Source: Asterella californica (taxonomy: Eukaryota; Streptophyta; Marchantiopsida; Marchantiales; Aytoniaceae). From it: a stretch of DNA of 64,000 nt. Every line of letters begins with the position of its first letter. Positions within the stretch are counted from its first letter, which is position 1. Both the position numbers and the translations under genes were made by a program. Shown one piece after another: positions 44,464-54,694 of this stretch. The notes under the pieces were generated by a model. That model saw nothing but the letters and a program-made list of their open reading frames with translations, had not been told where the DNA came from and did not search any database. The stretch is taken from contig JAYKYS010000006.1 of assembly GCA_036924285.1 (NCBI GenBank), positions 30,168,001-30,232,000 on the forward strand. The letters run 5' to 3'.

Positions 44464-45160
44464 CTACTTCCCATCGTAACCAATCTCATCTGCAAGGTCT
44501 TCTTCATAATCCTCACCCTCAAACTGAAACTCTGTCAAGATATCTGCTAGGTCGACCTCTTCATCTCTCTTTTTGAAAATCTTGACACGTTTACCTGCCA
44601 CTAGTACCTTCAAGCTCGTTCCATCCAACTCTTGCAGGATGTAAGTTGCGTTGTCATGAACTTTCTTCACCACATATGGACCAAACCATCTTTCTGGAAA
44701 ACTTCCGGAGTGCACTATGCTGGTTGTCTAGACTGTTGTCATAGACTTACACCCAATCACCTTCCTTGATTTCTCTAGATCTCAAACGTTGTCGCTGATC
44801 AAATCTAACCTTGTTCTTCAACCGTGCTTCTCGCAACTTATCCAAAGCAGTTTGGATATCCTCTGGTCTTCTCTCTCACTGCCTAATTCGAATAGCAAGA
44901 AGCTCTTCCCTAGTCAAATTGTCCTCCCAAGGTAACACATTCCATGTCAGAACGTGTTCTTCAATCGGCATGATAGGTTTCTGACCTGTGATGAGTTCCA
45001 CCGGCATGTAACCTGTCACCGAGCTGTGCGTCGTTCTATCTGTCCATAACGCAAATGGTAAGAGTCGAGGTCACTCGCGCACCCTTCCGTTGCAGGTCTT
45101 CACCAAAGCCTTCACAATGGATGGATGACCACGCTCACTCTTGGCATTCCTTTCGGGGTT
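44464..45160 (-). pseudogene. Gypsy-N integrase C-terminal part
   Basis: Downstream of the TAA that ends the long pol frame, the same frame continues with NPERNAKSERGHPSIVKAL, LLPFALWTDRTTHSSVTGY and LKNKVRFDQRQRLRSREIK. It is interrupted by two TGA codons that fit TGG mutated. A shift near 44715 then leads to FPERWFGPYVVKKVHDNATY and LQELDGTSLKVLVAGKRVK, ending at an acidic tail and TAG. This is the end of the integrase core and its C-terminal domain; no chromodomain is recognisable. Confidence 0.8.
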
Positions 45161-47935
45161 TTAAGCAGTTGTCAGTGACAACCTCACCCCACACCTTGCA
45201 AAGAATTCACGAGCCTCATGTGCATCTAACTCTCTCCGATCTGCAGTGATCTTTCCCACACATCCATACCGACAAACAACCTCTTCCAAGAGAAATCTAC
45301 ATACCCCTTCAGTTGTCTTCGTCCGAAGCGCCCTACCCTCGACTTGATTTGAAAGATCTTCTCTAGCAAGTACCAAGTATCTCCTCTGCCACAATCCAAC
45401 CGGCATAATCACCAAGTCTACCACCCACTTGAAGTGGATTGCCAACGGATAAGTCGGGTGTAATCCGTCACGGTGTCGGATGTTCGAATACATCTGACAT
45501 GTCAAACAAGACTCCACAAAAGATACAACATCCTTGTACATGTTTTTCCACCAATACCGCTCTTTCATCTTTGTAAAAGTGTCCCAAATCTCTCGATGTC
45601 CAGGCCAAAGACTCTCATGGAACGCCTTGAGCAACTTCTGCTGATCTTCCTTGTTGCAAATCACTCGTAGCGGTACCCCACCTTTCTGCTTTGGTCGCTT
45701 CCAAAGAAACCCATCCTGCAACATGAAGTTGTAGGTCTTCCTTCGAACTCTCCGAAATCTCTCATCCGTCCAACCTGTTTGCTTAACCATCATACTAAGG
45801 TACCTCTCGATATCAAGCAAATCACCATCATACAACCCTTCAACAAACAACTCATCTTCCCTTCCTGTCTGTGCAATCGAATAGAACTCTGTACCCACGT
45901 CGTCAATGTCTTCTATCATCTCATCCTCCCCATCATATCGAGCCCGAGATAACATATCCGCCATCAGATTATCCTTTTTTGCGATATGTCTAAACTTCGG
46001 GTTCAACGACTTGATATATGTGATCCATCGTAACATCGCAATATCAGGAGTTGAACAATTCATGACCATCCCTAACAACGGCAAGCAATCAGTTTCAACC
46101 ACCACTACTGCTCCAATCAAATACTCTTTCTCAATTTTCATAGCTGAAACAATACCCCATAGTTCTCTCTTCACTTGCGAGTAAGCACGTTGTCGAGCAC
46201 TTAACACCTTCGCTCCGAACCTAACCGCAAACCTGTCTCCATCCTCATCATCTTGTCCGACTGCCCATCCAATTGCAACTGGACTTGTATCCACAATTAG
46301 AACTACCGGCCAAGCACCCTTATAATCAATCCTTCCCAGAACTGGAGGAGATGATAGTAAAGACTTCAGCTTCCTTACCGCATCAGGATGCTCCTCCTCC
46401 CATCTAAACTTATGACCCTTACGCAACAATCCATACAACGGATTCGTCACATGCGCATAATGAGGAATCCAAATGTGATAGAATACACAAGCACCCAAAA
46501 ATCTTCTTACTTCTGTCAGCGAGTTGCAAACCTCCTTCATCCTTCCAATCGCATCCACCTTGTTCGGATATGACTTCCGACCAAACGATCCACACAAATG
46601 ACCAACGATCAAAACTTCTCTAATCCCAAATGTAGACTTCGCACCTGACAGCGTAAGATGAACTTCCTCAAGTCGAGATAAGATCTTTTCACAGTCTGCG
46701 ATGTGATCAGTGACGTATAGCCGACACCCCCTCTGATCTAATGCTTCATCCTTCTCATCTTTCACACATCCTTTGATGGGGATGTCATCCAAGAACGGCA
46801 TTTTCTTTTCAGGGATGAAGTCTCTTAGAACTCGATTCATCCTGTTCATCATGTGTGCTACCGAGTTGGTAGCTCCTTGTGGTAAGATACACATCCTAAC
46901 CAACCCCAAGGGTGTCCTCATTGTCGTGAAGCTTCTGCTCTCCTCCGCTAGTTGAAACTGATCATACCCTGAGTAAAGATCTCCCATTGAGTAAATTGCT
47001 CTTCTTGCAAACGCTTCAGCAAACTCATCCACAATCGGTCCCACTCCAGCATTTATGATTGTTACTGCGTTCACCGGCTGCATGTCTTGGATGAACCGCA
47101 GCGACCCATTCTTCTTAGGCACTGTAAACCATTTGCTCGAATACAGTGCAAATGACGGTTCCAAGATCTTCATCTGCATCTTCTCCTTCAGCAACTCCAC
47201 TAGTTTAGGCAAGTGAGCCCGTGGTACTGGAATTGGTCTCAAGTTCCATGGCACATGCGGTACCGTGAAGATAACCATCGGGGTAACAACGTACGGATCT
47301 ACACACCCAATCTCATGTGGCTCAAAGGCAAATGCTTTCCCATGTCGTGAAAGCATCTCCTTGAAGCACATCCTCTCTTCTGGTAGAAGAGACCCATCAG
47401 ATCCAATCTTCAGCTCTTCAAGGGTATTCTCCGTGAACTTGTGTCTTATCATTGCAGGATCTCTCAAACTCTTCTCCCTTGAAGCTCGATCCATTTGTTG
47501 GTTAGTGTCTTCCGGCAAAGGACCAGCAATTGGCTTTATCTTCCTATCCATTGTCTTGTACTTCGTCTGAACTCGAACCTCAGGTGCACGGAATGATTCG
47601 ATCACCGAATAGACCTCCCTCGAATGAATCTGCACAACCTTATCCATATCTTTCCATCCAATAGACATGATCTCTCGCAAAAGATCTTCCAACCCATCCT
47701 CTTCATAAACACCGAAAATCCATTCATCCTCTTCTAGCTCACCCCACTCTTTCAACATCAACTCAACATCACGCAAATGTTTTTGTTCTTTTCTCTTCAG
47801 CTCTTCTACCTTCTTGTAAATAGCAACCTCACACTCTGCAAACCCAACAAACCCTGTACAAAAGGCACTATCTCCATCAAGCGAGAGTACCTTCTCCTGC
47901 GCACCACCACAATCCTGCTCTATAGTGGTACTCAA
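45161..47935 (-). CDS. Gypsy-N Pol: RT, RNase H and integrase (924 codons)
   Basis: After an N-terminal charged region, the RT fingers and palm read KWFTVPKKNGSLRFIQDMQ (residues about 268-286), MGDLYSGYDQFQL with the first catalytic Asp at 319, LPQGATNSV at 351-359, and FLDDIPIKG with the Asp pair at 383-384. Most gypsy RTs have YxDD here; F is unusual. The thumb and RNase H follow (VLIVDTSPVAIGWAVGQ; RELWGIVSAMK). The integrase zinc domain (residues about 770-810) has H-x-H and CLTCQ. The core begins with KWVVDLVIMP and ITADRRELDA. The frame begins as TTGAGT overlapping the TGA of the upstream Gag-Pro frame, in the minus-one relation. Pol is therefore probably made by ribosomal frameshifting near 47940, or a small indel. 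It ends at a nonsense TAA in the integrase core. Confidence 0.9.
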   Translation of the reverse strand: MSTTIEQDCGGAQEKVLSLDGDSAFCTGFVGFAECEVAIYKKVEELKRKEQKHLRDVELMLKEWGELEEDEWIFGVYEEDGLEDLLREIMSIGWKDMDKVVQIHSREVYSVIESFRAPEVRVQTKYKTMDRKIKPIAGPLPEDTNQQMDRASREKSLRDPAMIRHKFTENTLEELKIGSDGSLLPEERMCFKEMLSRHGKAFAFEPHEIGCVDPYVVTPMVIFTVPHVPWNLRPIPVPRAHLPKLVELLKEKMQMKILEPSFALYSSKWFTVPKKNGSLRFIQDMQPVNAVTIINAGVGPIVDEFAEAFARRAIYSMGDLYSGYDQFQLAEESRSFTTMRTPLGLVRMCILPQGATNSVAHMMNRMNRVLRDFIPEKKMPFLDDIPIKGCVKDEKDEALDQRGCRLYVTDHIADCEKILSRLEEVHLTLSGAKSTFGIREVLIVGHLCGSFGRKSYPNKVDAIGRMKEVCNSLTEVRRFLGACVFYHIWIPHYAHVTNPLYGLLRKGHKFRWEEEHPDAVRKLKSLLSSPPVLGRIDYKGAWPVVLIVDTSPVAIGWAVGQDDEDGDRFAVRFGAKVLSARQRAYSQVKRELWGIVSAMKIEKEYLIGAVVVVETDCLPLLGMVMNCSTPDIAMLRWITYIKSLNPKFRHIAKKDNLMADMLSRARYDGEDEMIEDIDDVGTEFYSIAQTGREDELFVEGLYDGDLLDIERYLSMMVKQTGWTDERFRRVRRKTYNFMLQDGFLWKRPKQKGGVPLRVICNKEDQQKLLKAFHESLWPGHREIWDTFTKMKERYWWKNMYKDVVSFVESCLTCQMYSNIRHRDGLHPTYPLAIHFKWVVDLVIMPVGLWQRRYLVLAREDLSNQVEGRALRTKTTEGVCRFLLEEVVCRYGCVGKITADRRELDAHEAREFFARCGVRLSLTTA

Positions 47936-50359
47936 CGAAAATTCTTGAACTCTTCACGCACCCTTGGAAGTGATTTCTCCCTCAGACGATCTCGATTGCG
48001 CTCGTGGTTGGACGATACAGTCAAGAATTGTACCGCTCTCGTCCCATCTTGACTTCGAATCCTAGCATAAGCAGATCCGTCGTCCAGTACCTTTGTCTCC
48101 ATCCGAGTTGCTATGATGAAAGGTTGACCTAGAATGAGCGGGTATGATGTTGCTTCTTGAACAAAGAAGTTTTGCTCGATAGCAACATCACCTACGCGCA
48201 CTCTGATGTCTGGACAAGCTCCATACAAGTCTCTTCGTGTGTTGTTGGCTGCTCTTATGACCCACCCATGCTCTGTGTCGATTGACCACTTCTTCCTCTT
48301 GTACAGCTCCTTCGACATGATGTTTATTTCTGATCTATGATCGATCAGAGCAACCACCGGCTCATCCAAGTCTCCTATTCTCATCAACGTCTCCGTTGTA
48401 GCTCGAGCCCAATGATTGTGGCTGAAATGACTTGAACTCTGCTTCCCATCCTCCTCTTCATCAAAATGCACCCTGCGTCTTCGATCTCTTTTTTCCTCTG
48501 AAGAGTAAACACTGCACTTTGCAAGCTCTCTCTCCTCATCCACAAACATCCTAGTATCCAAGGCATACGATAAACTAATCTCACCCGTAATCTGTCGCTT
48601 CCGTTTGATGACATCGATGATGACATCATGAAACTCACGCTTAGCAATGCCCAACACTTCCTTCAAGGTAAACTCCACTTTCGCATTCAGAATGCGATCT
48701 TCCAAGACTCTCTTCAAGTCTGTTGAAGTCTCGATGTCCGAATGTAGTTTGTATGCAACCGGCTTACCCTTCTCCTTCTGAAACTCTTTTGCTCTCACTT
48801 TCGATGGAGAAGGAGCATCATCCATCGGTAGATCTTGAGCTCCTGCATCTTGAAGCTCTTGACGAATCTTCTCCCCTCGAGTCTGTCTCTTTGAAGAAGT
48901 CCTTTTCCCTGAATCCTCTGAATCTCGCCTTCTCTTCTCTTCCAACAACGCTTCGTGTTGGTTCTTGACGATGTAAGCATGCACCGATAGAGCTTCTATC
49001 GGATCCTCCCATCCAGTATCCTTCCAGATCGTAGCAGCAGTTCTCAGCAACGTCTCATGTGTCATCTTCCCTTTCTGTTTCATGGAGATGACAAATGACC
49101 ACAATCCACTTGGCTCAACTTGTCCGTTAAAACCTCTCTCAGCTTGATCCTCAACCCTTGTGCCATAAGTTCCAGCTTCCACCATTGCAATTGCTTGCGC
49201 TGATAGGTGGTCCTCAACCAACTTCTTCATCCCTCCTCTACCGAAGTTGGTCTGAAGAAGTGCACCAGTATCTCTCAGTGCTACCTTCCCATCCTTCCAG
49301 AAGATCACTCCTTGCTGCAGAATATCAGTGAACTCCTTGCAATCTCTGCACGGATGATCAGTACCATCGCACCAGATACACCGCTGGATCGAGTCTTGCT
49401 TCTCAACCGGTCTTGCTCCGCTTGTAGATCCCTTCTCTCCCAATCTTGTGAGCTTGATCTGTAGATCTCGCATTCCACGCAATATCTCCTCAAGGTTTGA
49501 ATCATCCTTCTTCGGAGATATCATAGGTGCCTGAACAATTGGAACAATTGGAACAGTTGGAGCAACTGGTACTATCTGTCTAGCAACAGGAACCACTGGT
49601 CGGACTATAGGAACAGGTGTTATAGCTGTAGGTGTTGGCGCCAGTCTCCTAACAAGAACTTTTTCTCGTCTCTGCTCCCTCTTGGTAAGCAGACCAACAG
49701 CTTCCTCAACCTTCTTCCAACTGCTGGTCAATCCATCGTCCTCCTCCCGGTCTTCCAGAAGTACCTCTAGCTTCTCCTGCAACTTCTCATCTGCAGCCCG
49801 AAGAAATAGCTCTGTCTTGTTGGACTGCAACGTCAACTTCTCCATCTTGGTCAGCCGTGAAAACTGCTTCTCAAACTCTCTGAGCAACTCAGTAGCTTGT
49901 AAACCCTTCCTTAGTTGCTCAACCCACTCCAAGAATGACTTCTTGGTGACTTCGGTCAAAGTCCTCCAAGAAGTACTCATCTATCAAGGCACGAGCAAAA
50001 GTCTCCCAATCCTTGTTAAAATGCTTCGTTAGCATTTTAATATGATCCCTAATCTCTGGAGCTGCTGCTAACTCAAACGTCTCAATCATTTCATCTTTTG
50101 AGACCCGGTTCAGCTCCATCTCCTTCACATAATGTCTCAGATACCTTGAGACATCTCTTCCATCAAATTGGTCAATCCTGCTGACCACCGCTTGTAGCGC
50201 TTTTGTTGTCAAAGCTTCCTTCCGCTCATCAGATTGTTGCTGCCGTAAGAACATTGTGAAAGCTTGGAACATCGATGTAGCCACTAGATCCAACTGCACC
50301 TTCGGCAACCCACCTGAACCACTAGCTCCATCTCCATCACCTTTCCCCTGTCCACTCAT
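47932..50359 (-). pseudogene. Gypsy-N Gag and protease
   Basis: The first block starts at ATG 50359 (MSGQGKGDGDGASGSGG) and has typical Gag capsid wording (RIDQFDGRDVSRYLRHY, LNRVSKDEMIETFELA) to 49919. It is one frame off from the second block (49980-47932), so an indel or frameshift separates them. The second block has a Pro/Val-rich linker, a zinc knuckle CIWCDGTDHPCRDC (CX2CX4HX4C) near residue 200, a coiled charged region and a retropepsin-like segment near residue 545. That segment reads VALIDHRSEINIMS, in which Arg replaces the usual Gly of D-x-G-S. The domain then continues PLILGQPFI. The frame stops at TGA 47932-47934. Confidence 0.85.
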
Positions 50360-50417
50360 GACTGCCAATCTCTTCTTCAAAGTTCACACACAGAAGAAAT
50401 CTCCACCCCAGACCTTC

Positions 50418-50433
50418 ACGCCGAGTTCACCAC
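50418..50433 (-). promoter_or_regulatory. Candidate primer-binding site of Gypsy-N
   Basis: Three bases after the 5' LTR the minus strand reads TGGTGAACTCGGCG. It begins TGG as a PBS must, but I could not match it to a specific tRNA. Confidence 0.45.
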
Positions 50434-50435
50434 CG

Positions 50436-52453
50436 TATCGTGTCGGATTGTGCGTGAAGAATGTCCAGGAAAATGCGAGGTTCTTAGCTGTGGGTATGTT
50501 GTGTGCTGAAATAGAGACAAGACAGAGAAAAACAACCACGGAAACGAACGCTCCGATATATACACTCCAAATGTATGTACACTGTCGGTTCTTTCTCCTA
50601 AGAATACAGAACTGAGAACCAGACCAGAGTAGTCTGTAACCTGCTTCAAAAGCCCCTGAAACAACCCTTGAATCACAACCCTGACCCAAAAACACCGAAG
50701 CGTAGCTCAAAGCAAGAGAAACTTCCTTTTGCTAACAAGCAGAGCCACAGCATTATCACGAGATCCAAACCCAAGTCCAAATCACATCCATGTACAAGTT
50801 TTTAACTAAAGCTAGCTACCACAAGCTGTATATAGCCAACCAGAAGTCTAACGAACTCAAAAGAGCAAAACTCATAGTGAAGAAATCGAAAAAGGTCTAT
50901 CTGTAAACTTCTTCCTTTCATCGAAGGGACTTCAGATGTCGATAGGGTCTCCTCCGCTGACTCCGTTAACCCAAGAAACCTTCAGATCTGACTCCCAACA
51001 GCTGAGATATCGCCGATTTTTGGTCGTAGATGACCGAACCTTCAAAAATTTCTCCCTGCGGCTTAAAATCACACACACCACACAAACGGATTGTCTAAAC
51101 TGATATCCGTCTTCCCTGGCAAATAGATCTAGCTACCCTGAACCCAACAAGACTCCAAACAAGTCATTTGGAGTTCCCCATGAAAAACCACGCAAGAAAT
51201 TTGATCGCATGTTGCAAAAAACTGACGTAAATCAGCTCCATGCGGTTCAAATTTGCTCACCACACCCAACCCAACAATCCAATTCACGTACAATCTTCTC
51301 CTATGCATACATGAGGACTCCTTGATCGCATAGGCACCAAGAACGAAGAGCTTGGCTCACCGATCGCGAAGAACAATCCAATCTCAGGTCGCAGGCGATG
51401 AAAAATCTGACGCAAGCGCTTCCCTGCGAGTCAATTTCACTCAGAACTCCCAAACCGTCCGGTGAAACTTCGTATCGTCTTCAATTTCCTGAAGAACTCG
51501 TTGTTCTGATCCCAATGGATCCAAGGACAGCAAGTTTGGACTCCGGAACGGCTCGAACGGTCCAACTCTCATTCACAAGTAACTGAAAACCTCAAATCTC
51601 TTTCTTGCGTCTCAATTTCTCCAGAACACAACCCCCGATCCGTCTCTTCAAAAACCGTCTTAACCTGTGCGTAGTCTGCACAGATCTGAACTCGATGACA
51701 CCTTGCGTGCGTGTATTGGACTTCCCAATTCTCCAAAACGTCCACCGACAGATCGTAGAAATAAGCAAGCCCTTTAAGCAACCCCCTTGCGTGAGTCTCT
51801 GTACGTGCAAAGTTCTCTCAATAATAATGAAGCTGGCCCCTTGCGTCTTTGATATAGCACCTGAAGCCTCAAATACCAAGTCAGCAAGTAAACTAGGGCT
51901 TAGCCTGATTTTGTCTTCTTTCGAGTCGCATAACTTCTTCACTAGATGTCCAAACGAAGTAAACAAGATGCCCATGGAAAGCTGACAACGAGCTCTACCC
52001 ATCTATGTGATGAAAGTGAAGATCCGAAGTTGCGCCAAATGCCCGTAAGTTGGAGTCTAGCTTGTTTTCTCCATCTTTCGAGTCTTGTAACTTTTCCACT
52101 AGGCATCCAAACGAAGTAGATGAAGTGCCTATGGAAAGCTGACAAGGAGCTCTATCCGCTGGTGCGATAAAAACAAAGATCCGAAGTGGTGCCAAAAACC
52201 CGTAACCTGAGACTTAACTTATTTTTTCCATCTTTCAAGTCTTGTAATTTTTCCACTAGACGTCCAAACAAAGTAGATGAAGTGCCTATGGAAAGTTGAC
52301 AAGGAGCTCTACCCATCTATGCGATGAAAATGGAGATCTGAAATTGTGCCAAAAATCAGTAAGCTGGGGCCTAATTCATCTTCTCATGAATGTCTTTGGA
52401 GCGACAAGCATCGAAGTTTGAATTTGAGGTAAGAGCCGGTCCACGACACGACA
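50436..52453 (-). repeat. 5' LTR of Gypsy-N
   Basis: This 2.0-kb LTR is paired with 42673-44376. It holds the extra 310 bp at 51326-51640 and repeated subunits near 51940-52340 similar to those of the other LTR. Confidence 0.9.
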
Positions 52454-53330
52454 TCGTCATCCTTGTACATCATGGGATGTCGTAAGAGAGAGTGTAGAGC
52501 TTGCAGCTAGAACTGCAGAAGTTTTTCACACAGTAGCGGTGGAGGTTGTTGGTGGTGAGCAGAAGGAAACTGCTCCAAAGGTTGCAAGTCATGGGTTGAA
52601 GTTACACCCTGGGAAGTGTAAGTTCTTCTAGGAGTTGGTAGAGTATCTGGGTCATACCATCTACCCAGGTGGGTTGGGTGTTCAACAGACGAAAGTTGAG
52701 ACTATTGCACGTATCCTACGACCCACAAATGTGAGTCGAGTTCGAGCATTTGTTGATTTTGTGAACTTCTATCGTCGATACGTGAAAGAGTTTAGTGCAA
52801 TTGCGAAGCCATTGACCAAGCTAATGAAGGTGGACCAAGAGGCAGTGGAGAGATGAGCAGGAACGAGCTTTTGTAGAGCTCAAGGATACGTTGACATCTG
52901 CTCCCATCTTGAGGAGACCCGTTAGGGGGCGTCCTTTCCAACTGCACACTGATTGGAGTATGTTGAGACTTGAAGCAGTGTTGACTCAGCATGATGATGA
53001 AAAAAAGGAATTTGTGGTGACGTATGTCATGTATGTCAGTTACTCCAACAATTCGGCGGAGGTGAAGTACAGTTCGTACGAGGGGGAGTGTTTAGCTGCT
53101 GTGTGGGTTGTTGCACACTTCCGATATTATTTGTTTGAGAACTCCTTTACTCTCATCACTGATCACCAGCCGCTCAAGTGATTGATAGAGTCCGACAAGC
53201 TTACAGAGAAGCTTGCACGATGGGCTCTTATCTTACAGGAGTATGACTTCCAGGTAGTACATAGACTTGGAGTTGCAAACCTAGATGTCAATGGGTTGAG
53301 TCGTAACTCATGCACGAGTCAGCAAGATCT
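52454..53330 (+). pseudogene. Gypsy-M copy 2, 3' part: RT end and RNase H
   Basis: The block starts with the linker shared with copy 1 (SVELAARTAEVFHTVAVEVV, GLKLHPGKCKFF). It continues with the RT thumb (VEYLGHTIYPGGLGVQQTK, VNFYRRYVKEFSAIAKPLT) and RNase H (PFQLHTDWSMLRLEAVLTQ with its Asp, SYEGECLAAVWVV with its Glu, FTLITDHQPLK with its Asp). A TGA after QPLK replaces the TGG (Trp) still present in copy 1. The sequence continues RWALILQEYDFQVVHRLGV, ANLDVNGLSR and ends at about 53330. Integrase and PHD finger are not present in this copy. Confidence 0.85.
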
Positions 53331-54694
53331 CATGAAAGCATGACTAATCCACCTCAATAACTCCTGACTTCTCTCGCTTGTCTGCGTTTAATGAAGAGAC
53401 TTTGCAAAGGGTTTCATCTGCATTTAAGCCTTTGCTAACTCAACATCACCTTGCTTGGATTTACACTTTAAGTTTTATATACTGGATAAAGCACAATACA
53501 TAAGTGGTGTTTTCTGGTATTTTTGTGCATTGCTTTGACTCTTGTTTCTGCAAGACGTTTAATCAAAGATAACATTGACACTATGTCATATTATATCGCT
53601 TGTGGTGCCATATCTTACTGTACAAAGGAAAATCTTTTTTCCTTGCTATGCGAAAAGCAAATTAATGAGTCCCATGCGAATGAATAAATTAATAAATTAA
53701 GTTCCAGACCTTTATGTTTAAACTATCATTAACTTCAGCTTCCTAATTGCTTGATATCCCTATACTAGATAGTGGTCCTTGAGCATATCTGCCATTCTCT
53801 ACGCATGAAAATAACCTCAGCCTCCCTAACTTGGTAGATAATGTGATAAGAAGGTGCTTAGGTTCGTTACGCACCATCCTTTAATTGAATGGGTTTTCTA
53901 CTCTTATTTCTTTTAGTGTGAGAACCAAAGCACCGATTTTTAGAAAAAACACTAGTCCATCAAAGAAAGCACGATAAACCGCAACCGCACTTCCGATATC
54001 TCATATAATTTTCCAATTTCCGAGGAAGCATAATGCACATAGTGCATATAGCAAACGGTGATATCTATGATTGAAGTTCAAAGTTTTTATTAGCACAAAA
54101 ACAAAAGAGAAAGGATCATGATGACGTTTTGGAAGATTGGACATATTGCCAAAAAAAATTATGTGGATTTGAATGAAACAAGATATTCTTCTATGATTAT
54201 AAAATCATTCTGATTACAAAGTAAAACTCAACTTAGAAGAAAACTAAGTCGGGATTGCAAAAATATCCATTCTTTAATCAAACACAATCTCCACTTGTAA
54301 GTACTGGAATCTCTACTTCAAGAGTTAGATTTTTGAATTTATGATAAAATGTAAGGGTGCTCAGTAGTTTGATGTTTTCATTTTGAGGTCACAGATAATT
54401 TCTTTGTGAAATAATTGATAATTTCCCCTATATATTATATAACGGAGAGATCTCTCAACTTCAACTTCATTCTTAGCTTGCATCAGAAAGGCTCCTCGTG
54501 AATCAAAATTTTTCAATATTCGCTTTATATTGTGAAACCATATAGCCAGTACCTGGGCAGTCAAGTCCTTTCAGTTGTCTCAGGTAGAATCCAGGTTTTC
54601 CATCACGTCTTATGTTAGATTGACAAAAGATAACACAACGTAACTCACAACTGCTTAACCACAGTATCGTCTCGACATAGGCCCAAGGCAAAAG
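53331..54694. other. AT-rich stretch without recognisable genes
   Basis: Only short ORFs (such as 54361-54564 and 54503-54691) without motifs. No repeats shared with other parts of the window were noticed. Confidence 0.5.

Larger units (their letters stand above)
42673..52453 (-). mobile_element. Gypsy-N: complete Ty3/gypsy retrotransposon nested in Gypsy-M copy 2
   Basis: Long LTRs (42673-44376 and 50436-52453) flank Gag, protease, RT, RNase H and integrase on the minus strand. The LTR ends on the minus strand are TGTCGTGTCG and CGACACGATA, an inverted pair with one mismatch that replaces the usual CA end by TA. TCGT on both sides (42669-42672 and 52454-52457) is the likely target duplication. 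Coding is nearly intact, with a few stops and shifts, mostly in Gag and integrase. The RT motif is FLDD. Confidence 0.9.

Noticed and set aside
44464..44715. Chromodomain at the Gypsy-N integrase C-terminus
   Set aside because: The tail has the GPYVV and LQELDG pattern of the integrase C-terminal domain but no aromatic-cage chromodomain signature.
48384..49505. Overlapping ORFs on both strands across Gypsy-N Gag
   Set aside because: Shadows of the Gag-Pro frame, which has the zinc knuckle and protease motifs.
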